Assembly (NCBI GenBank): GCA_022578605.1
Contig: MU394082.1
Coordinates: 248,001-312,000, forward strand
DNA length: 64,000 nucleotides
Direction: 5' to 3'
Origin: Camillea tinctor
Lineage: Eukaryota; Ascomycota; Sordariomycetes; Xylariales; Xylariaceae
Position numbers and translations under genes: made by a program. Positions 10,465 through 22,726 of this stretch are shown one piece after another; position 1 is the stretch's first letter; the number at the start of each line of letters is the position of its first letter. The notes under the pieces are model-generated. The model made no database searches. It was not told the DNA's origin and worked only from the letters and a program-made list of their open reading frames with translations.

Positions 10465-12631
10465 ATGGCCTCCGCAGATGAGCTAAAGGCTCTCGGCAAT
10501 AGTGCCATGAGCGCGAAGAAGTTTGACGAGGCTATGTAAGTTTTCTATCATTTGATTTTACGATCATAATATAATCTCTTTGTCGTCTTGTTTTCGATTT
10601 GTTCTTGGCTATTATTCCCCCCAAAGCCGTTTGCCCCTCTCCTCCAACATCTCCTTCTCCTTCCCCTCCCCCCACCTTGGGCCTCTTTTTTTTTGCTATT
10701 ATTTTTTATTTTCTTTCCTTTTTGTAACCACGACAACAGAATACTACTACAAAATAGACTACACAGATACTAATACCTATCCAGTGAGGCTTTCACCAAA
10801 GCTATTGAACTCGATTCCACCAACCACGTCCTCTACAGCAACCGATCTGCTGCCTATGCATCCAAGAAAGACTGGGCTAATGCCCTTAAGGACGCTGAGA
10901 AGACCACCGAGATCAAGCCGGACTGGCCGCGAGGATGGGGACGGAAAGGTGCTGCTCTTCACGGTTCAGGCGACCTACTCGGTGCGAACGATGCTTATGA
11001 GGAAGGTCTGAAGCTTGACCCCAACAATGCCGGCCTCAAGAGTTCTCTTGCATCGGTCCAGAGAGCCATGGAACAAGAAGCAGGTATGTATACACCGAGA
11101 TAAAATACCCTTTGACATTCCCCACAACAAGTATTTTAAACTTAACTAATTCCTTTCTCCAGGTGGTGCAGGTGCAGGCTTTGACCCAACCGGTGGTATG
11201 GGCAAGATGTTCAGCGACCCCAACCTTCTAGAAAAGCTCATGAAGAACCCCAAGACCAGTGGTTATTTCGCCGATCCTACCTTTATCGCCAAAATCCAGG
11301 CTATCCAGAAGAACCCCAACAACACGCAAGAGCTATTCAGTGACCCGAGAATGATCCAAGTTCTGGGTGTAGCCATGGGTCTTGACCTCGACATGAAGAT
11401 GCCAGATGAGGCTCCCGGTGCCGGCCCATCTTCTGGTCCTAAGGAGGCCGAGCAGGATGTCGAGATGCCCGATGCTAGGAGCGCTCCCAAGTCCGAACCT
11501 GCCAAGGCCCCTGAGCCGGAACCCGAACCTGAGCCCGAGGATGAGGAGGCCCTCGCAAAGAAGAAGGCTAAGGAGGAGGCCGACAAGGAGAAGGCCCTGG
11601 GCACCGAAAACTACAAGAAGCGTAACTTCGACGAGGCCATCAAGCACTACTCCAAGGCCTGGGAGATCCACAAGGACATAACTTACCTGAACAACCTGGG
11701 CGCTGCTCATTTCGAGAAGGGCGATTACCAGGCCTGCGTCGATGCTTGCACCAAGGCAATTGAGGAGGGCCGTATGATTTATGCAGACTTCAAGACTATC
11801 GCCAAGTCGTATGCTCGGATAGGCACAGCCTATGAGAAGATGGGCAACCTCGCTTCTGCCATCGAAAACTACCAGAAGTCTCTGACCGAGCACCGAACGC
11901 CCGACACGGTCAACAAACTTCGTGCAGCTGAGCGCAAGAAGATCGAGGATGCCAAGCAGGCCTACATTGACCCAGCAAAGGCTGACGAAGCTCGTGAAGA
12001 AGGTAACAAGAAGTTCAAGGACCAGGATTTCCCCGGTGCTGTCGCCGCTTACTCGGAGATGATCAAGCGCTCTCCTGAGGATCCTCGTGGCTACAGCAAC
12101 CGCGCGGCTGCTTTTGTCAAGCTCTTTGAATTCCCCAGTGCGCTTGAGGACTGTAATGTTGCTATCAAGAAGGATCCCAAGTTTATCCGAGCCTATATCC
12201 GGAAGGCTCAGATTTACTTCGGCATGCGCGAGTATTCCAAGTGCATTGATGCCTGCACTGAGGCGTCTGCGGTAGATGCCGAACACCACAACAATGCCAA
12301 CGCCCGGGAGATCGACCAGCAGCAACAAAAGGCCCTCCAGGCCATGTATTCTGCGCGCGAGAATGAAACCGAGGAGCAGACCCGTGAGCGGTTGATGAAG
12401 GATCCAGAGGTAAGCAGAGCCTCTTCACAACGAATTGAAGTTTAGAACATGTTGACTAACTATGCTTTTTCGCTGCAGATTATGAGCATCATGCAAGACC
12501 CTGTAATGCAATCGATTCTTCAGCAGGCGCAATCTGACCCTGCAGCGCTCCAGGAGCACATGCGCAACCCCAACGTCGCGAGCAATGTTCGTAAGCTGAT
12601 GGCTGCCGGTGTTATTCGCGTGGGACGATGA
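10465..12631 (+). CDS. sti1: Sti1/HOP, Hsp70-Hsp90 organising co-chaperone
   Basis: Four exons: 10465-10535, 10785-11083, 11163-12409 and 12479-12631, giving 589 residues, the same length as yeast Sti1. Domain order is TPR1 (about 1-115, starting MASADELKALGNSAMSAKKF), a first DP domain (MFSDPNLLEKLMKNPK onward), an acidic PEPEPEPE-type linker, TPR2A (from EKALGTENYKKRNFDEAI), TPR2B (from AREEGNKKFKDQDFPGAV) and a C-terminal DP2 domain ending with VASNVRKLMAAGVIRVGR. Sti1 holds Hsp70 and Hsp90 tails through TPR carboxylate clamps and passes clients between them in the cytosol. Exon 1 encodes only 23 codons, a pattern common in fungal STI1 genes. Intron 1 (249 bp) is long and pyrimidine-rich. 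The heat-shock element upstream suggests Hsf1 control. Confidence 0.95.
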
Positions 12632-13323
12632 AAAGAACATGAGAGAGCGTGAATAAATGAGATGCGGGTATTCCGGGAGAGCCGTGGGAAGGAAAAAAGG
12701 AAAGGCTTGCAGTTTTTTTTTTTTTTCAGACACTTTTTTCTTTGCAAGTGACGAGCAAACGAAATCATCTTGAAAACTACCTAGCTAGCCAGCATTTTGT
12801 AGGTAGGGTTATACTTCTGACTTTGACTATGCAACTTGTTAATGGATGGACGGTATCAAGGATGGCGCGTGCCGGATGGAAAGGGGCATTCAGGTGTATG
12901 GAAGCTAAATGCTTTGCTAAAGATTCAAAAAAGTCTGCGAATAAATACCATATCAATGAACAGCACTGAATGCATTTACCTAACCTAGTAGAGATGTGGA
13001 TATAAACCTCTTAGGTCACCCCTATACTTACCGCTATCAGCCTATCTACAGGTTTCACACTGTTCTGGTAGGTTGTGTAAGTAATACATGCAAGTACCCG
13101 CTATTTAAAGATCTGATCTGCTTGTGTAAGCAATGTATAAGACAGGGACTGGCGCATCGCACCCTAAATACCTAACCTCAGGTTTGTTTGTACAACTTAA
13201 TATGCCTAGCTAATCTCATGTACTACAACACCAAGTACAAGAATATAGAATAAACAACCTAAACCCTAGGTCGGAGTTCTTTTTTTTTCTTTTTCTTCTT
13301 CTTCTTTTTTTTTTTTTTTTCAA
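12632..13323. other. Intergenic spacer with poly-pyrimidine leader
   Basis: About 0.7 kb between sti1 and the downstream Zn2Cys6 gene. The last 45 bases (about 13279-13320) are an almost pure CT/T run ending four bases before the next ATG. No gene, RNA or repeat recognised. Confidence 0.45.
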
Positions 13324-15466
13324 ATGGCGACACCCATTAAAATTCGAAGTTCGCATGGTATGCTGTCCCACCTTGATCTCACATAAGTATCTAATCCCCC
13401 TAGGTTTAGGTGACCATAACTAAAAATGCTACATGCGGTGGTAACCGATTATAGGATGCTGGACCTGTCGCCTGCGTCGCAAGAAGTGCGACGAGCAGAA
13501 ACCAGTATGCGCAATCTGCGCAGCATTGGAAATAACGTGCTACTACGACAAGGAAAAGCCGGAATGGCTTGATGGGGGCATTCGTGAGAAGCAGATGGCT
13601 GATGAGTTTAAGGCCATGGTACGGCGTAAGGCCAATGAGAGGAGAGAGCGCAGATGGACGCAGGGCATAACAGATGGCTCTGTTGATGATGATGATCATG
13701 ATGATGATCATACGGCTGATGCTGGGATGAAAGATAGCGAGCTCGAGAGTGGGATTATGGAAAAGGGCAGCGGTGACCATCATGAAGACATAAACATCCC
13801 AGACGCTGTCTCATACAACTTATCCCAGCAATACGATCCCATCACCAGCACAGAGCCCTCATCTATTCCCCCCTCATCATCCTCGGCAAAAGAGCCCAGC
13901 GCATCCATCAGCACGCCTCTCCCTAGCCTTTATGCCTTCCCCGATAACGACAAGTTGGAGCGCGAGCTTAGCTCAACAATGGTCTACCTCGACTACGTAG
14001 TCCCTTTCCTCTTCCCCTTTTACCGGCCGTGCCTTTTAGAGTCGAGCCGGGGTTGGCTGCTCGTACTACTAAACAAGAACAAAGCGCTCTTCCACACAGC
14101 GCTGTCCTTGGCATCGTACTTCTACTCTGTCGTGCTCGGCAGCGCTCGCGGACGCGCGGATGGGACCACACACAGCGCCTGCCAGCGTGCCAACTGGACC
14201 GAACTGCAGACCCAGCAGGGGCTCGCAATCCGGACGCTTCAACGCGAGATGCAGTGTCTCGAGGCACGAGGCGGAGTCCAGGTCCCGGCGTCGTTTAAGC
14301 CTGCGGTACACTGCCTTGAGAGCATCATCCAGCTCCTCGAGTTTGAGATCGCCGCCCCCGTCGCAGGCAACATTGCTGACGATGTTAAAATGGACGAGGA
14401 CAGCGAGACCCGCTCCCTACAAGTGCATGTGCATGTACACCTCAACGCCGCAGCAGCGCTCTTCACCCAGTTGCTCACTGGCCACGTCCCCCCTTCCTCT
14501 TCCTCCACCCCTTGGTCCTCCGTGCTCTCGCGCCTCGGCCCCGCGCACCTCGCGCAGATCATCTATCCCGAAGATACCGCGGCAGGCGCAAAGGACCGCC
14601 GCCCTCCCATCCGGCTATGGTCGTCCGATCAGTCCGCCTTCCGATTCTACACGGCGCAGCTGATCTGGGCCGACATCCTCGCCGCGACCGCGACGGGCAC
14701 CGCGGCGCGCCTCGCGCCCTACCACGACGAGGTGCTGGGGTCCTCGACGCTGCAGCTGCAGCTCGACGAGTACGTCGGGTGCGCGAACTGGGCCGCGCTC
14801 GCTCTCGCCGACGTCGCCGCGCTGAGCGCTTGGAAGCATAAGATGCGCGATCAGGGCGCGCTGTCGGCCGTCGAGCTCGTGCGCAGGGCGTCCGCTATCG
14901 AGGACCGCGTGCGCCGCGGGATCGCGAGCCTGCCCCTGCTGACGTATAATAGCGGCGGTACGGGCCATGCGCTGCTGGGGACACCCCCGCACCTTGCGTT
15001 CCCGGAACACGGCCTCGCCGACGCCACGGCCGGCAGCGGCACCAAGATGCAAGTCGCCGCCGCCGCCGCGCTGCACACGCGCATCTACGCCCAGGCCACG
15101 CTGACGTACCTCGCGGTCGTCGTATCGGGCTTCCAGCCCGCGCTGCCGGAGATACGCGACAGTGTGGCGGCCACGGTCGAGGCACTGCGGCTGCTGGCGG
15201 CGGCGGCGTCGCCGCTGTGCCTGCGCACCGTAGCTTGGCCGTTTGCTGTGACGGGGTGTCTGGCCGCGCTGGGCGGGGAAGAACAGGCGGTTTTTACGGA
15301 CCTCGTCGCGGGAATAGGGCCCATGAGGGTCTTTGGCTCGGTCGAGGAGGCCATGCGCATTGTGAGGTGCGTTTGGGGACATAGGGAGCGCGGGTGCGTG
15401 GGTGTGCAGACGTGGGATATAGCGACTTGTCTTGGGGTATTAGGGCGTCCTGCGCTGTTGGCGTGA
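13324..15466 (+). CDS. Zn2Cys6 transcription factor
   Basis: Two exons, 13324-13357 and 13455-15466, giving 681 residues. Exon 1 codes for only 11 residues and was chosen because the join completes the zinc cluster. Cys13, 16, 23, 30, 33 and 40 fit CX2CX6CX6CX2CX6C exactly, with the usual basic RLRRKK run. After an Asp/His-rich and Ser/Pro-rich linker, the region from about residue 135 to the end (start near ERELSSTMVYLDYVVPFLFP) looks like the helical fungal-specific factor domain found in many Zn2Cys6 proteins. The protein should bind CGG half-sites in the nucleus. Its target is unknown, and neighbours are housekeeping genes. The 3' half is strikingly GC-rich and alanine-rich compared with the 5' part. 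The ATG directly follows a poly-pyrimidine run, so the leader may be very short or start inside that run. Confidence 0.87.
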
Positions 15467-15994
15467 TGGCGAGAGATATTTTTTTTCATATCTAGCTTGT
15501 TCTTGGTTAAACCCAGGGTTGGGCGTTGAGGTAGGTTTTCTCTCGCAGAATCATATCCTCTACCTCCCTGATACACTAGGGTGGGTGTTATACATCGTCG
15601 AGAGTAGACATGTACTACAAGTCAGCGAGTGTCCACGTTTTGGGTATACGTATGCACATAAACTAAAGTCATTATCATTAATATTTTAGATCTATGCTAC
15701 AAGAAAGAAACGACAAAGATCCCCCTTTTATACAGTGTGCTGAGGATTCCTGTCGTTTAAGAATGATGCTATTGCCCCTAAATTCACCCGCTCTCCAAAA
15801 TAGTGTGCTGGCGAACAACTGCTGTTTCCCCTTTGCTAACTATTACTCCCCGTTTATTAATCCTTGTGTAGCTTTGTATTAGTGTCTAGTTAATACATCT
15901 TCATAAGTTTCAAGTATTTGTTCCACATTAGGATGTGATGGAATCGACTATCGTCGTGGTCCGTGTTCGTGTAGTCTCCGGTTCGTTTGGAATG
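15467..15994. other. Convergent intergenic spacer
   Basis: About 0.5 kb between the 3' ends of the Zn2Cys6 gene and the copper transporter gene. AT-rich; a small frame at 15694-15882 has no support. Nothing else seen. Confidence 0.45.
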
Positions 15995-16902
15995 TCATCC
16001 ACAGCACCCGGTAGTCTCCTGTCCCACCCCAAGACCGGTTGCCTCATCGTCCCTTCGCATTCAAGATAGTTAGTCGGTTGGTTCGTCCCATTCATATTCG
16101 CACGCTAGACGGGGGCTTCAAGTTGCTGGAGGGCGTCATCACTCACCGATATCCAAGCTGTTCCCACTGGAAGACGAAAGACCCGAGAAATGCACCGATG
16201 ATGATGCATATAATGATATAGCCGTTGTAGTACATGGCTAGCAACATAATCCAGTACGCGAGCGCGAACTGCACCGTGTGGAACAGCGCCCGTACCAGCT
16301 GCTGTAAGACACTAGGCCGACACGGAGGCGTGGGCACCAACGGCGGATGACCCTTAGCGATCAGGGCACCGTCGGCGGCATCGCCGGAGCTGTGTTTGTT
16401 TTTTATCTCTCGAACATGTTGACGGATTAGGTGTCGGTCGTACGACTTAGCCGCGCCCCGCAGAAACTCGAGCAGCATCACCATCATGATCACGCCGAGG
16501 CAGAGCGCAGCGAAACCCCCGGACGACTTGACCTGCCAGGACTCCGAGAGGAAGCATGCGTCGATGGTGTGCCAGTTCCAGAGCATCTGTTTCCAACAGC
16601 GACATTAGCTACTGGGCCCTTTGGCTCTCTCTCTGAGAGGGAAAGAGAGTGGTGTATGCGTGTTAGGAGGGGGGAGGGAAAAAGAAGGGGCACCACCATA
16701 GGGTTCTTACCGAGATCCGACAGTTCCCTTCCATGTTCATTGACTCCATCGCACCATTTCCCATTCCCGAGGATAAAGTGGGCGTCGGCTTTGGTGTCCA
16801 GTTCGCGCCTGGGGGTGTAAAAGCGAAAGTCCCATGGCCCGTAGAGCTGGGGGTTGCGCCGATCACAGTGGGCGACGCTGTAGCTGTTGATATCCCATCC
16901 AT
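15995..16902 (-). CDS. ctr3: Ctr-family copper transporter (Ctr3-like)
   Basis: Three exons: 16711-16902, 16147-16586 and 15995-16052, giving 229 residues. The exon 2-3 intron has donor GTGAGT and a GACTAAC branch site, and the join yields the expected cysteine-rich tail. Ctr proteins are trimeric channels that import Cu(I). The N-terminus has a Met-rich patch (GMGNGAMESMNMEGNCRIS) running into MLWNWHTIDACFLSESW, a close match to the start of yeast Ctr3. Three membrane spans follow: about 85-107, a second containing the copper-gating MLLAM (MxxxM), and a third with GAFLG (GxxxG helix packing). The tail ends TGCCG, supplying the Cys-Cys pair that hands copper to chaperones. The motifs argue for a functional high-affinity importer, at the plasma membrane or vacuole. 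I did not find a convincing copper-response element upstream. Confidence 0.9.
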
Positions 16903-18509
16903 AATTTTTTTTTTTTTTTTGCTTGGCAGATTATGCCGTATGGCAGCAGTTTCGATGTTAGTCGTGTATACCTAGGTATATATATGTGTTTGTGCCGAAC
17001 TAGTCTTGGTCCTGATCCCCCTTCTTAACACGCCAAGAGAAGAGGAATCCGAGAAGAAGGGAATGGGACACTATAGAGTGGTTGGAGATAGACTTTCTTT
17101 GTGCAATGGGTTCAGTCACAGCCACCAAGGACAAAGGTTTAAAAGTGCCCCTGAAAGCCATCCTACGCAGAAATCACGTAGCGTCTTCTTAGGTTGAAGG
17201 AACAGGAGAATTAGGAGGCAATCACGATCGTGATTGTTATAAGTGCTAATTTTCTGAACGTTGATAACTACCTATATTCTCTGGGCTAATTTAAGCAACA
17301 TAACTACGTATGTAGGTAATGGCTTCATTATCGTCATGCTATGGCATTTCCTTTAAGTATATATGGCCTTCCATTAGCAACACTTGTTAAAGTAGTAGGG
17401 ATTTCTTTGTTTCTTTAAATTATACGCCGAATGAAAGAAAGGGGCACTTGGAATCAAAGTTAAACCACGGTTCATCTCATCCACAAGCCGAACCCAGTGT
17501 CATTGTTTTTATCCCATAGTAGAATATGTGAACGACTTGCTATATCATCGTCATAGCCTCTGAGAGGCTAGCTTATGATAAACGATAGACAGCTGAACGA
17601 TGATATATGCCAAAGTGTATCTACTTCAGTAATTAGAGACTCCAGCTCCGAAGCCACCTTTCCATCGTTTCCTCGTCCACCACCGGAACTTCCGTCTGAG
17701 AGTCACGCGTAGCCCGTTCCGTCGCAAACACCACATCTTCCACCCCGCCTCCCATCGCGTCATAATAGTCTAAAAGGAAGGTCTATGAAGTTTTGTGTTG
17801 CGAGCATAAACGAAGAGGCTTGGCAAGTAGGTTAGTTCAACCCCTATTACCCCCGATTTACGTTGTAGTGACCAGGTCAGCTAGTAATCCTGGGGAAGGA
17901 CTACCGCTTTCGACCTTCATAGCTAAAAATCGATATATCCCCTCGGAATCTGTTTACAGAACAAATTTTCGAAGATTAAAATCTTCTGGAAGTAGCAATA
18001 GTGTTTCCCGCGGTGTTCACATCCAAGTTTTCTTAGGGCTGATCTTTCACTTTGAGCCACACTCATGCACCGATCGATCTTAGTAATGTGGTTCATGTAG
18101 GAGTGAGGACCACCCCGTCCGCCCCATGTAAACATCTTAGTTGTACAAAGTATCACGGGGCTCGCTCGGAAGTTACCTATGAATGTCACTGTTTACTCTA
18201 TTCGCTGCTCTCTGACACGCTTCGAGCTTTAGTTGGAGCATAGTGCTACTTCAAATCGGAAATCTGAGTAGATTTCATCTCGGAAGTAAAAATAAAATCC
18301 ATTCAGGGATTTATCCCTTGTGCAAAACTCACGATACTGATGCTGACTTGAGGAGCGTGGCACAGAACCGTAAACAATAGGCTTTTCCCTTCTACCTTCT
18401 ACAACCCACCCCAGCACCTCGTCTCTTCACATGATCGAGGATCTCAGTATCGTATCCCCCCCCGTCTCATAGCAAAAGCCTCTTAAAATATCTACAACTA
18501 ATGAGAGTC
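16903..18509. other. Intergenic region with one possible exon remnant
   Basis: 1.6 kb between two minus-strand genes. A T-run at about 16905-16920 lies immediately upstream of the copper transporter start. The rest is AT-rich, apart from a GC-richer island at 17633-17769 described separately. No RNA gene or repeat recognised. Confidence 0.4.
17633..17769 (-). pseudogene. Possible orphan terminal exon of an unidentified gene
   Basis: On the minus strand an acceptor-like TTTTAG is followed by an open frame of 45 codons ending in TAA. It reads MGGGVEDVVFATERATR and then a Val/Glu-rich stretch ending MERWLRSWSL. The island is GC-richer than its flanks and has coding-like composition, as a last exon would. 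Upstream I could not join a convincing in-phase exon; an ATG near 17921 opens about 20 codons but its best donor is out of phase. It may be the relic of a decayed gene or the end of a gene whose other exons I cannot recognise. The family is unknown. Confidence 0.25.
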
Positions 18510-19589
18510 TTACAACCTCTCATTCTCTCTCAGAGGTTCCATCAATACAGCAGGACCTCTCGGTGTAATGGGTGCAGCCTGGCCCGGGTTCACCATCTTC
18601 CTGGCTGCAGCATAGCCTTGACCGTAGAGTCCAATCCAGGGGGCGGTGGTCTTGTTGAAAGCACCATTCGTTTCCTGACCTTGATCCCAGTACAACCTCC
18701 TAAGCCACAAGTGCAAGTGTGGGTAGTCGTGGCGAATAGACTTCAAGTTGCATAGGAACACGGTATGATACGCAACATCGAAACGAGCCAGGGTTGTGTA
18801 GAGGCGTACATCAGCCTCGGTGATATGGTCGCCGAAAAGAAATGGCTTGCCGTGCCCAAGTATCGCTTCTAGACGGTCAAGTGACTCGAATAGTGGGTAC
18901 ACGTGCTCATCATAGGCTTCTTGTGTTCCTGCAAAGCCGGTCTTATACACACCATTATTTACCGTGTGATAAACCCATTCGTTCATCTCGTCAATATCCT
19001 TCCGGAGGTTCTCCGGGTAAAAACCACCTCCCGGCTTGTTTGATTCTCTGATTTCTTCAGGGATAAACTCATCGAACTCGCTGTAAAGCATCCGTATGAT
19101 CTCGCTCGATTCGTTGTTCACCAGAGTTCCCGTCTTCTTGTCCCAGAGCACGGGCACGGTTACCCGACCGTTGAACTCGGGGTCGGCCTTGAGATAGAGC
19201 TGTCGCAGGTGCGTGAATCCGTACAGAGGATCCTTCGGCAACGTACCATAGGCGCCATCAAAGAACCATCCATCTGGCCCCATAAAGGGGTTAAGGACGT
19301 ACAGGTCTACAATATCTTCCAGGCGCTTCATAGCACGGACAATCAACGTACGGTGTGCCTAATCATCATCGTTAGTTTAGTACGTGCGCAATACTGGTTG
19401 GTTGATGATATGTGCTTCATGGAGAGATAAACTTACCCAGGGACATCCAGGTGCAAGGTATAGTGCATATCGGCCTTTCTCGGCAGGAAAGGCAGAGTTG
19501 GGATCTCTGGATATGAAATTCCTGAATGTACTATCTGGCCTTGTGAATTGGCCGTTCTTCTGGTATTTGGTTTTTGCCGGAGTAGCCAT
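18510..19589 (-). CDS. ECM4: Xi-class glutathione transferase (glutathionyl-hydroquinone reductase, ECM4/GTO-like)
   Basis: Two exons, 19437-19589 and 18510-19358, giving 333 residues. The intron falls exactly inside the active-site motif: exon 1 ends GCPW and exon 2 begins AHRTLIVRAMK. The restored motif CPWAHRTL, with nucleophilic Cys49, is the hallmark of Xi-class enzymes. These use glutathione to reduce S-glutathionyl-hydroquinones. The N-terminal thioredoxin fold is followed by the helical GST domain, with VPVLWDKKTGTLVNNESSEIIR (glutathione binding, cis-Pro), and the C-terminal signature GDHITEADVRLYTTLARFD. Length matches fungal members (about 320-370). The enzyme is probably cytosolic and acts in quinone detoxification. 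It sits at the border between the housekeeping block and the accessory region, but I see no direct link to the P450/BVMO genes. Confidence 0.92.
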
Positions 19590-21318
19590 GGTTAACGATG
19601 TAGGTCAAGGGGTTGGATGTATTGCGAAATCTGATGTACTATGAAATGTGTTTATTTGTTCTGTTTTGGCTTGGGGGGTTCAGTTATTTTTTATCCCTTT
19701 CTCTTTCTTTTTGAAGCGCCCCTTGAACTTGCTGCTTAATGTCGGTGCTTCAAATAAATTATGTGATGATCAGATAGGTATACAGTATTATACTGGTCTA
19801 AACCAAGACATCACCTCAGGCCAGACCTTATTCTGACACTATTAAGCTGTGGGGATCTTTGAGTTACTTACGATTGAAAAGATTGATATCTCATGAATGT
19901 AAGATATGTAATCAATTCGAAATCCATCGCAGTCAACATTACTAATATAATATAGGACTGCAGACTAGGTATTCGCTAATGAGATGCACTTGACACTAAT
20001 AACCTACCTGAGGCTTACATACTTCATGCTCCTCTCATCTTGATTATCAATCCAGAGTTCGGAGATAGTGTATATCCTTCGGTATAATTCGGAGATATCT
20101 ATGGATGCCTCTTTCATATAAGCTCCTTGCTTCGACCTTCATCGTATACGATTGCGATAGTTCGCTTACTTCCCACGTGTAAATGCTCTAGATACCGTTG
20201 GACGGCGTCGTTATCTACACTACATATATGATGGCCTACATTTTTTCAATAGTTGGCCCATGGTCCCTACAGAATAAGTATTTAATTAGGTGCTTTAAAG
20301 GTACTGCTGGAACCACCCTATGGCCTGCTTGAAGGCCTACCTCTTAGCAAATATCTGCCGTGGTTGACTAGAGTTACAGCAAATGGCAGATCCATCTAGC
20401 CTACCATTTTCTCTCTTGTATGATGCTACGTTCCAAAAGGGGTAGCAGATACAATACAGTATTGGGGGCCAATGACCAGTCGCCCATTGGGAAGCCTTTT
20501 GTTCTATAGCTTAGCTAGCCGTCTCCAAACCAGTCCGCAACACATAGTTTTTTTTTTTTTTGGAAAAAAAAAACCCCATTTCTGTTTGTCCAAATCTAGT
20601 TCAATTAGGTAATAGACTACCATTTGGATTTAAACAATATCATTTCCCGAGACATCTCCGAGCCTCTGGCGGCATGAACTGTTCTGTTATACTCCGTAAT
20701 TACGGGTTCGTCAAATCACAGAATAAAAATAATGCAGAGTACAAAGCGGAAAACTGAAGTAAAACACAAAAGAAAAAAATGGCTCTGTTAAGAACACCAC
20801 CACTCATAACCTTGTTATCAAATGTCTTCGCTCCGAATTCTGAACACTACATGAGAATAGTGCCTACCCTCAATAAAACAAGTGTTTACTATAGCAAGCT
20901 ACAAAGTTTAAATATAGACTAACCTATACTATTATCAATCTTTAATGGGAAAACCTATCTCCCATCAATATGTCATGTCAGCAAAAGTACTTCATAATTA
21001 CCTAAGTACCTACCTAGGTAACGAGATAGCCAAGGCAATAGCATACGAGGTAACCCCCGCTTGAAAGAATATAGTATACCGTACGCACATTATTTAACTA
21101 GAGCTGTGTTTCTTTTGATGATTCTTTTGCCCTTCTTGAATGCAAAACGCCAGACTTTTTTTTTGTACGCATTGCTATGGCTTATATACAAGTGAGAACT
21201 CCTTTTTTTTGTGGAATGTTGATCCTTTATCTTTTTATCACCTCGCAGCCTCGGTATAAACCCAGGTGAGGCGCTGCTCGATCATATAATTATGTACTGT
21301 AAGAAACAAAAAGGGTAC

Positions 21319-21415
21319 TGATGTGGGGACTAGGGGTGTGGGGGTATACCCCCCTAAGGCACACACACAAGGCTCTGGGCACAACGGAATATATTGCCGT
21401 GCTATGGAGCTATAC

Positions 21416-21450
<35 letters not shown>

Positions 21451-21762
21451 CTAATGATGAAACCCAAAAAAGGGGACTAAATACTAAGGCCTGCTGAGTC
21501 ATTCTGACGTAACAAGGGGAACTAGGGACCACAATTGTGTATATAGTTCGCGATGCATTACAAGTTTGCGATAGTTTCTTTCTTTTACATCATGGCAGGT
21601 CGGCGTTACAGTTTAGATCAATACATTCCTTTACTTTTAAAAACTCTCTTTATTTCAAATAAACAGTATGAAGGTTGGGTGTCGTAGACTAGGGACCTCA
21701 GTCCCTAGTCCCTCACAGCCTCATACAACTGTTGGTAGGGGGTCTCCTCTATCTCCAGTTCA
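21319..21762. mobile_element. LTR-like element (solo LTR or non-autonomous element), copy 1
   Basis: A 444-bp element starting TGATGTGGGGACTAGGGG and ending CTATCTCCAGTTCA, so it has the TG...CA ends of LTRs. It is flanked by a 4-bp direct repeat GTAC (21315-21318 and 21763-21766). A second copy at 51217-51317 shares its 5' start and its last 75-80 bp and has its own different 4-bp flanking repeat, which fixes the ends. Inside are a (GT)n-(GA)n microsatellite (21416-21450) and a TCCCTAGTCCCT-type repeat complementary to the GGGACTAGGG near the start. No coding capacity is present. Confidence 0.75.
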
Positions 21763-22643
21763 GTACACTATTCCTATCTAACATATCTATCTACAAGTGT
21801 AGCTGGGGTGTTTCTAGTAATAGCACCAATCAATTGTCGAGGGAATCGACCTTCAGCATCACAATATCTACATAACAAATGTTTTCTATGTACTCAGCGA
21901 GTGGGTGGAGAGGTTAATATCTTGGATTAGCAATATACTCAAGATGGAAAGTTCACCGTAAAACAGACACCATACTCAAAATTTCCATAAGTATATGTAC
22001 GCCATAGGGCGTTTATGTAGACTCAACCAGCTCTCTTCAGCGACCCTAACTAACCCAAGAAAACGTATTGATGAAAACAGCCATCGATAGAACTCAACTT
22101 TGTCTGGGGTGGCGTGCTAGACCATAGTGTACATAGTCATGCGTATTCTTCAAACAATGAAGGAACTGTTTTGAGTATAAGCAATGGTACTTCAAATATT
22201 TCCTGTTTTAGGCAGCCCTCTATGTAATAAACATCCTGATGGTCTGAATCCTTTCTAAGTTACCAGCAACAGCTCCACCCTACCCTCTCAGGTGATAGGA
22301 CCTTATGCTACTAATTACCTTGGGGACAGTCCACCAGAACTCCGGCCGGGGTTTCGCATGGCCCACACTACACCCGACACGCTCCGATATCTGACCGATA
22401 TAATGGGGTCAACTTAAATGTCGGACTGGAACAAAAACTCCACTGCGATAACATCGGAGCATCATCAACCCCGATCCCGCGGATAGCTATTTCCCGAAGC
22501 CTCTCTTCCTATAGGTTTAGTACCATTTTGCATCGTTGTCTGTCCGCTTAGTAAGCGAAGTTATGTGAATAGAAGATCGAGGGGTGTCGAGGACCCGGAC
22601 CACCTAGCATTGATGTGACGTACATCACTCTGGGCTCCTCGGC

Positions 22644-22653
22644 TTTATAAATA
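22644..22653 (+). promoter_or_regulatory. TATA box of the P450 gene
   Basis: TTTATAAATA lies 74-83 bp upstream of the P450 start codon, followed by a CT-rich patch (about 22664-22685) where transcription probably begins. Confidence 0.5.
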
Positions 22654-22726
22654 GTATGCAGATTGCCTCTCTCTTTCAGTTCTCTTCAGACAATGCCTTG
22701 ACCAGAACTGTGTCACCTGTGAAAAG

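Larger units (their letters stand above)
19590..22726. other. Long AT-rich intergenic region containing an LTR-like element
   Basis: 3.1 kb without a supported gene between the ECM4-like gene and the P450. Apart from the 444-bp element at 21319-21762, it is AT-rich, with poly-T and poly-A runs at about 20550-20573. The last 80 bases hold the P450 TATA box. Reading frames are short and unrelated to known families. Confidence 0.5.

Noticed and set aside
11333..12328. 331-codon minus-strand frame opposite sti1
   Set aside because: Leu/Val-rich shadow of the sti1 coding strand with no domain.
14615..15382. 255-codon minus-strand frame opposite the Zn2Cys6 gene
   Set aside because: Arg/Gly-rich shadow in GC-rich coding DNA.
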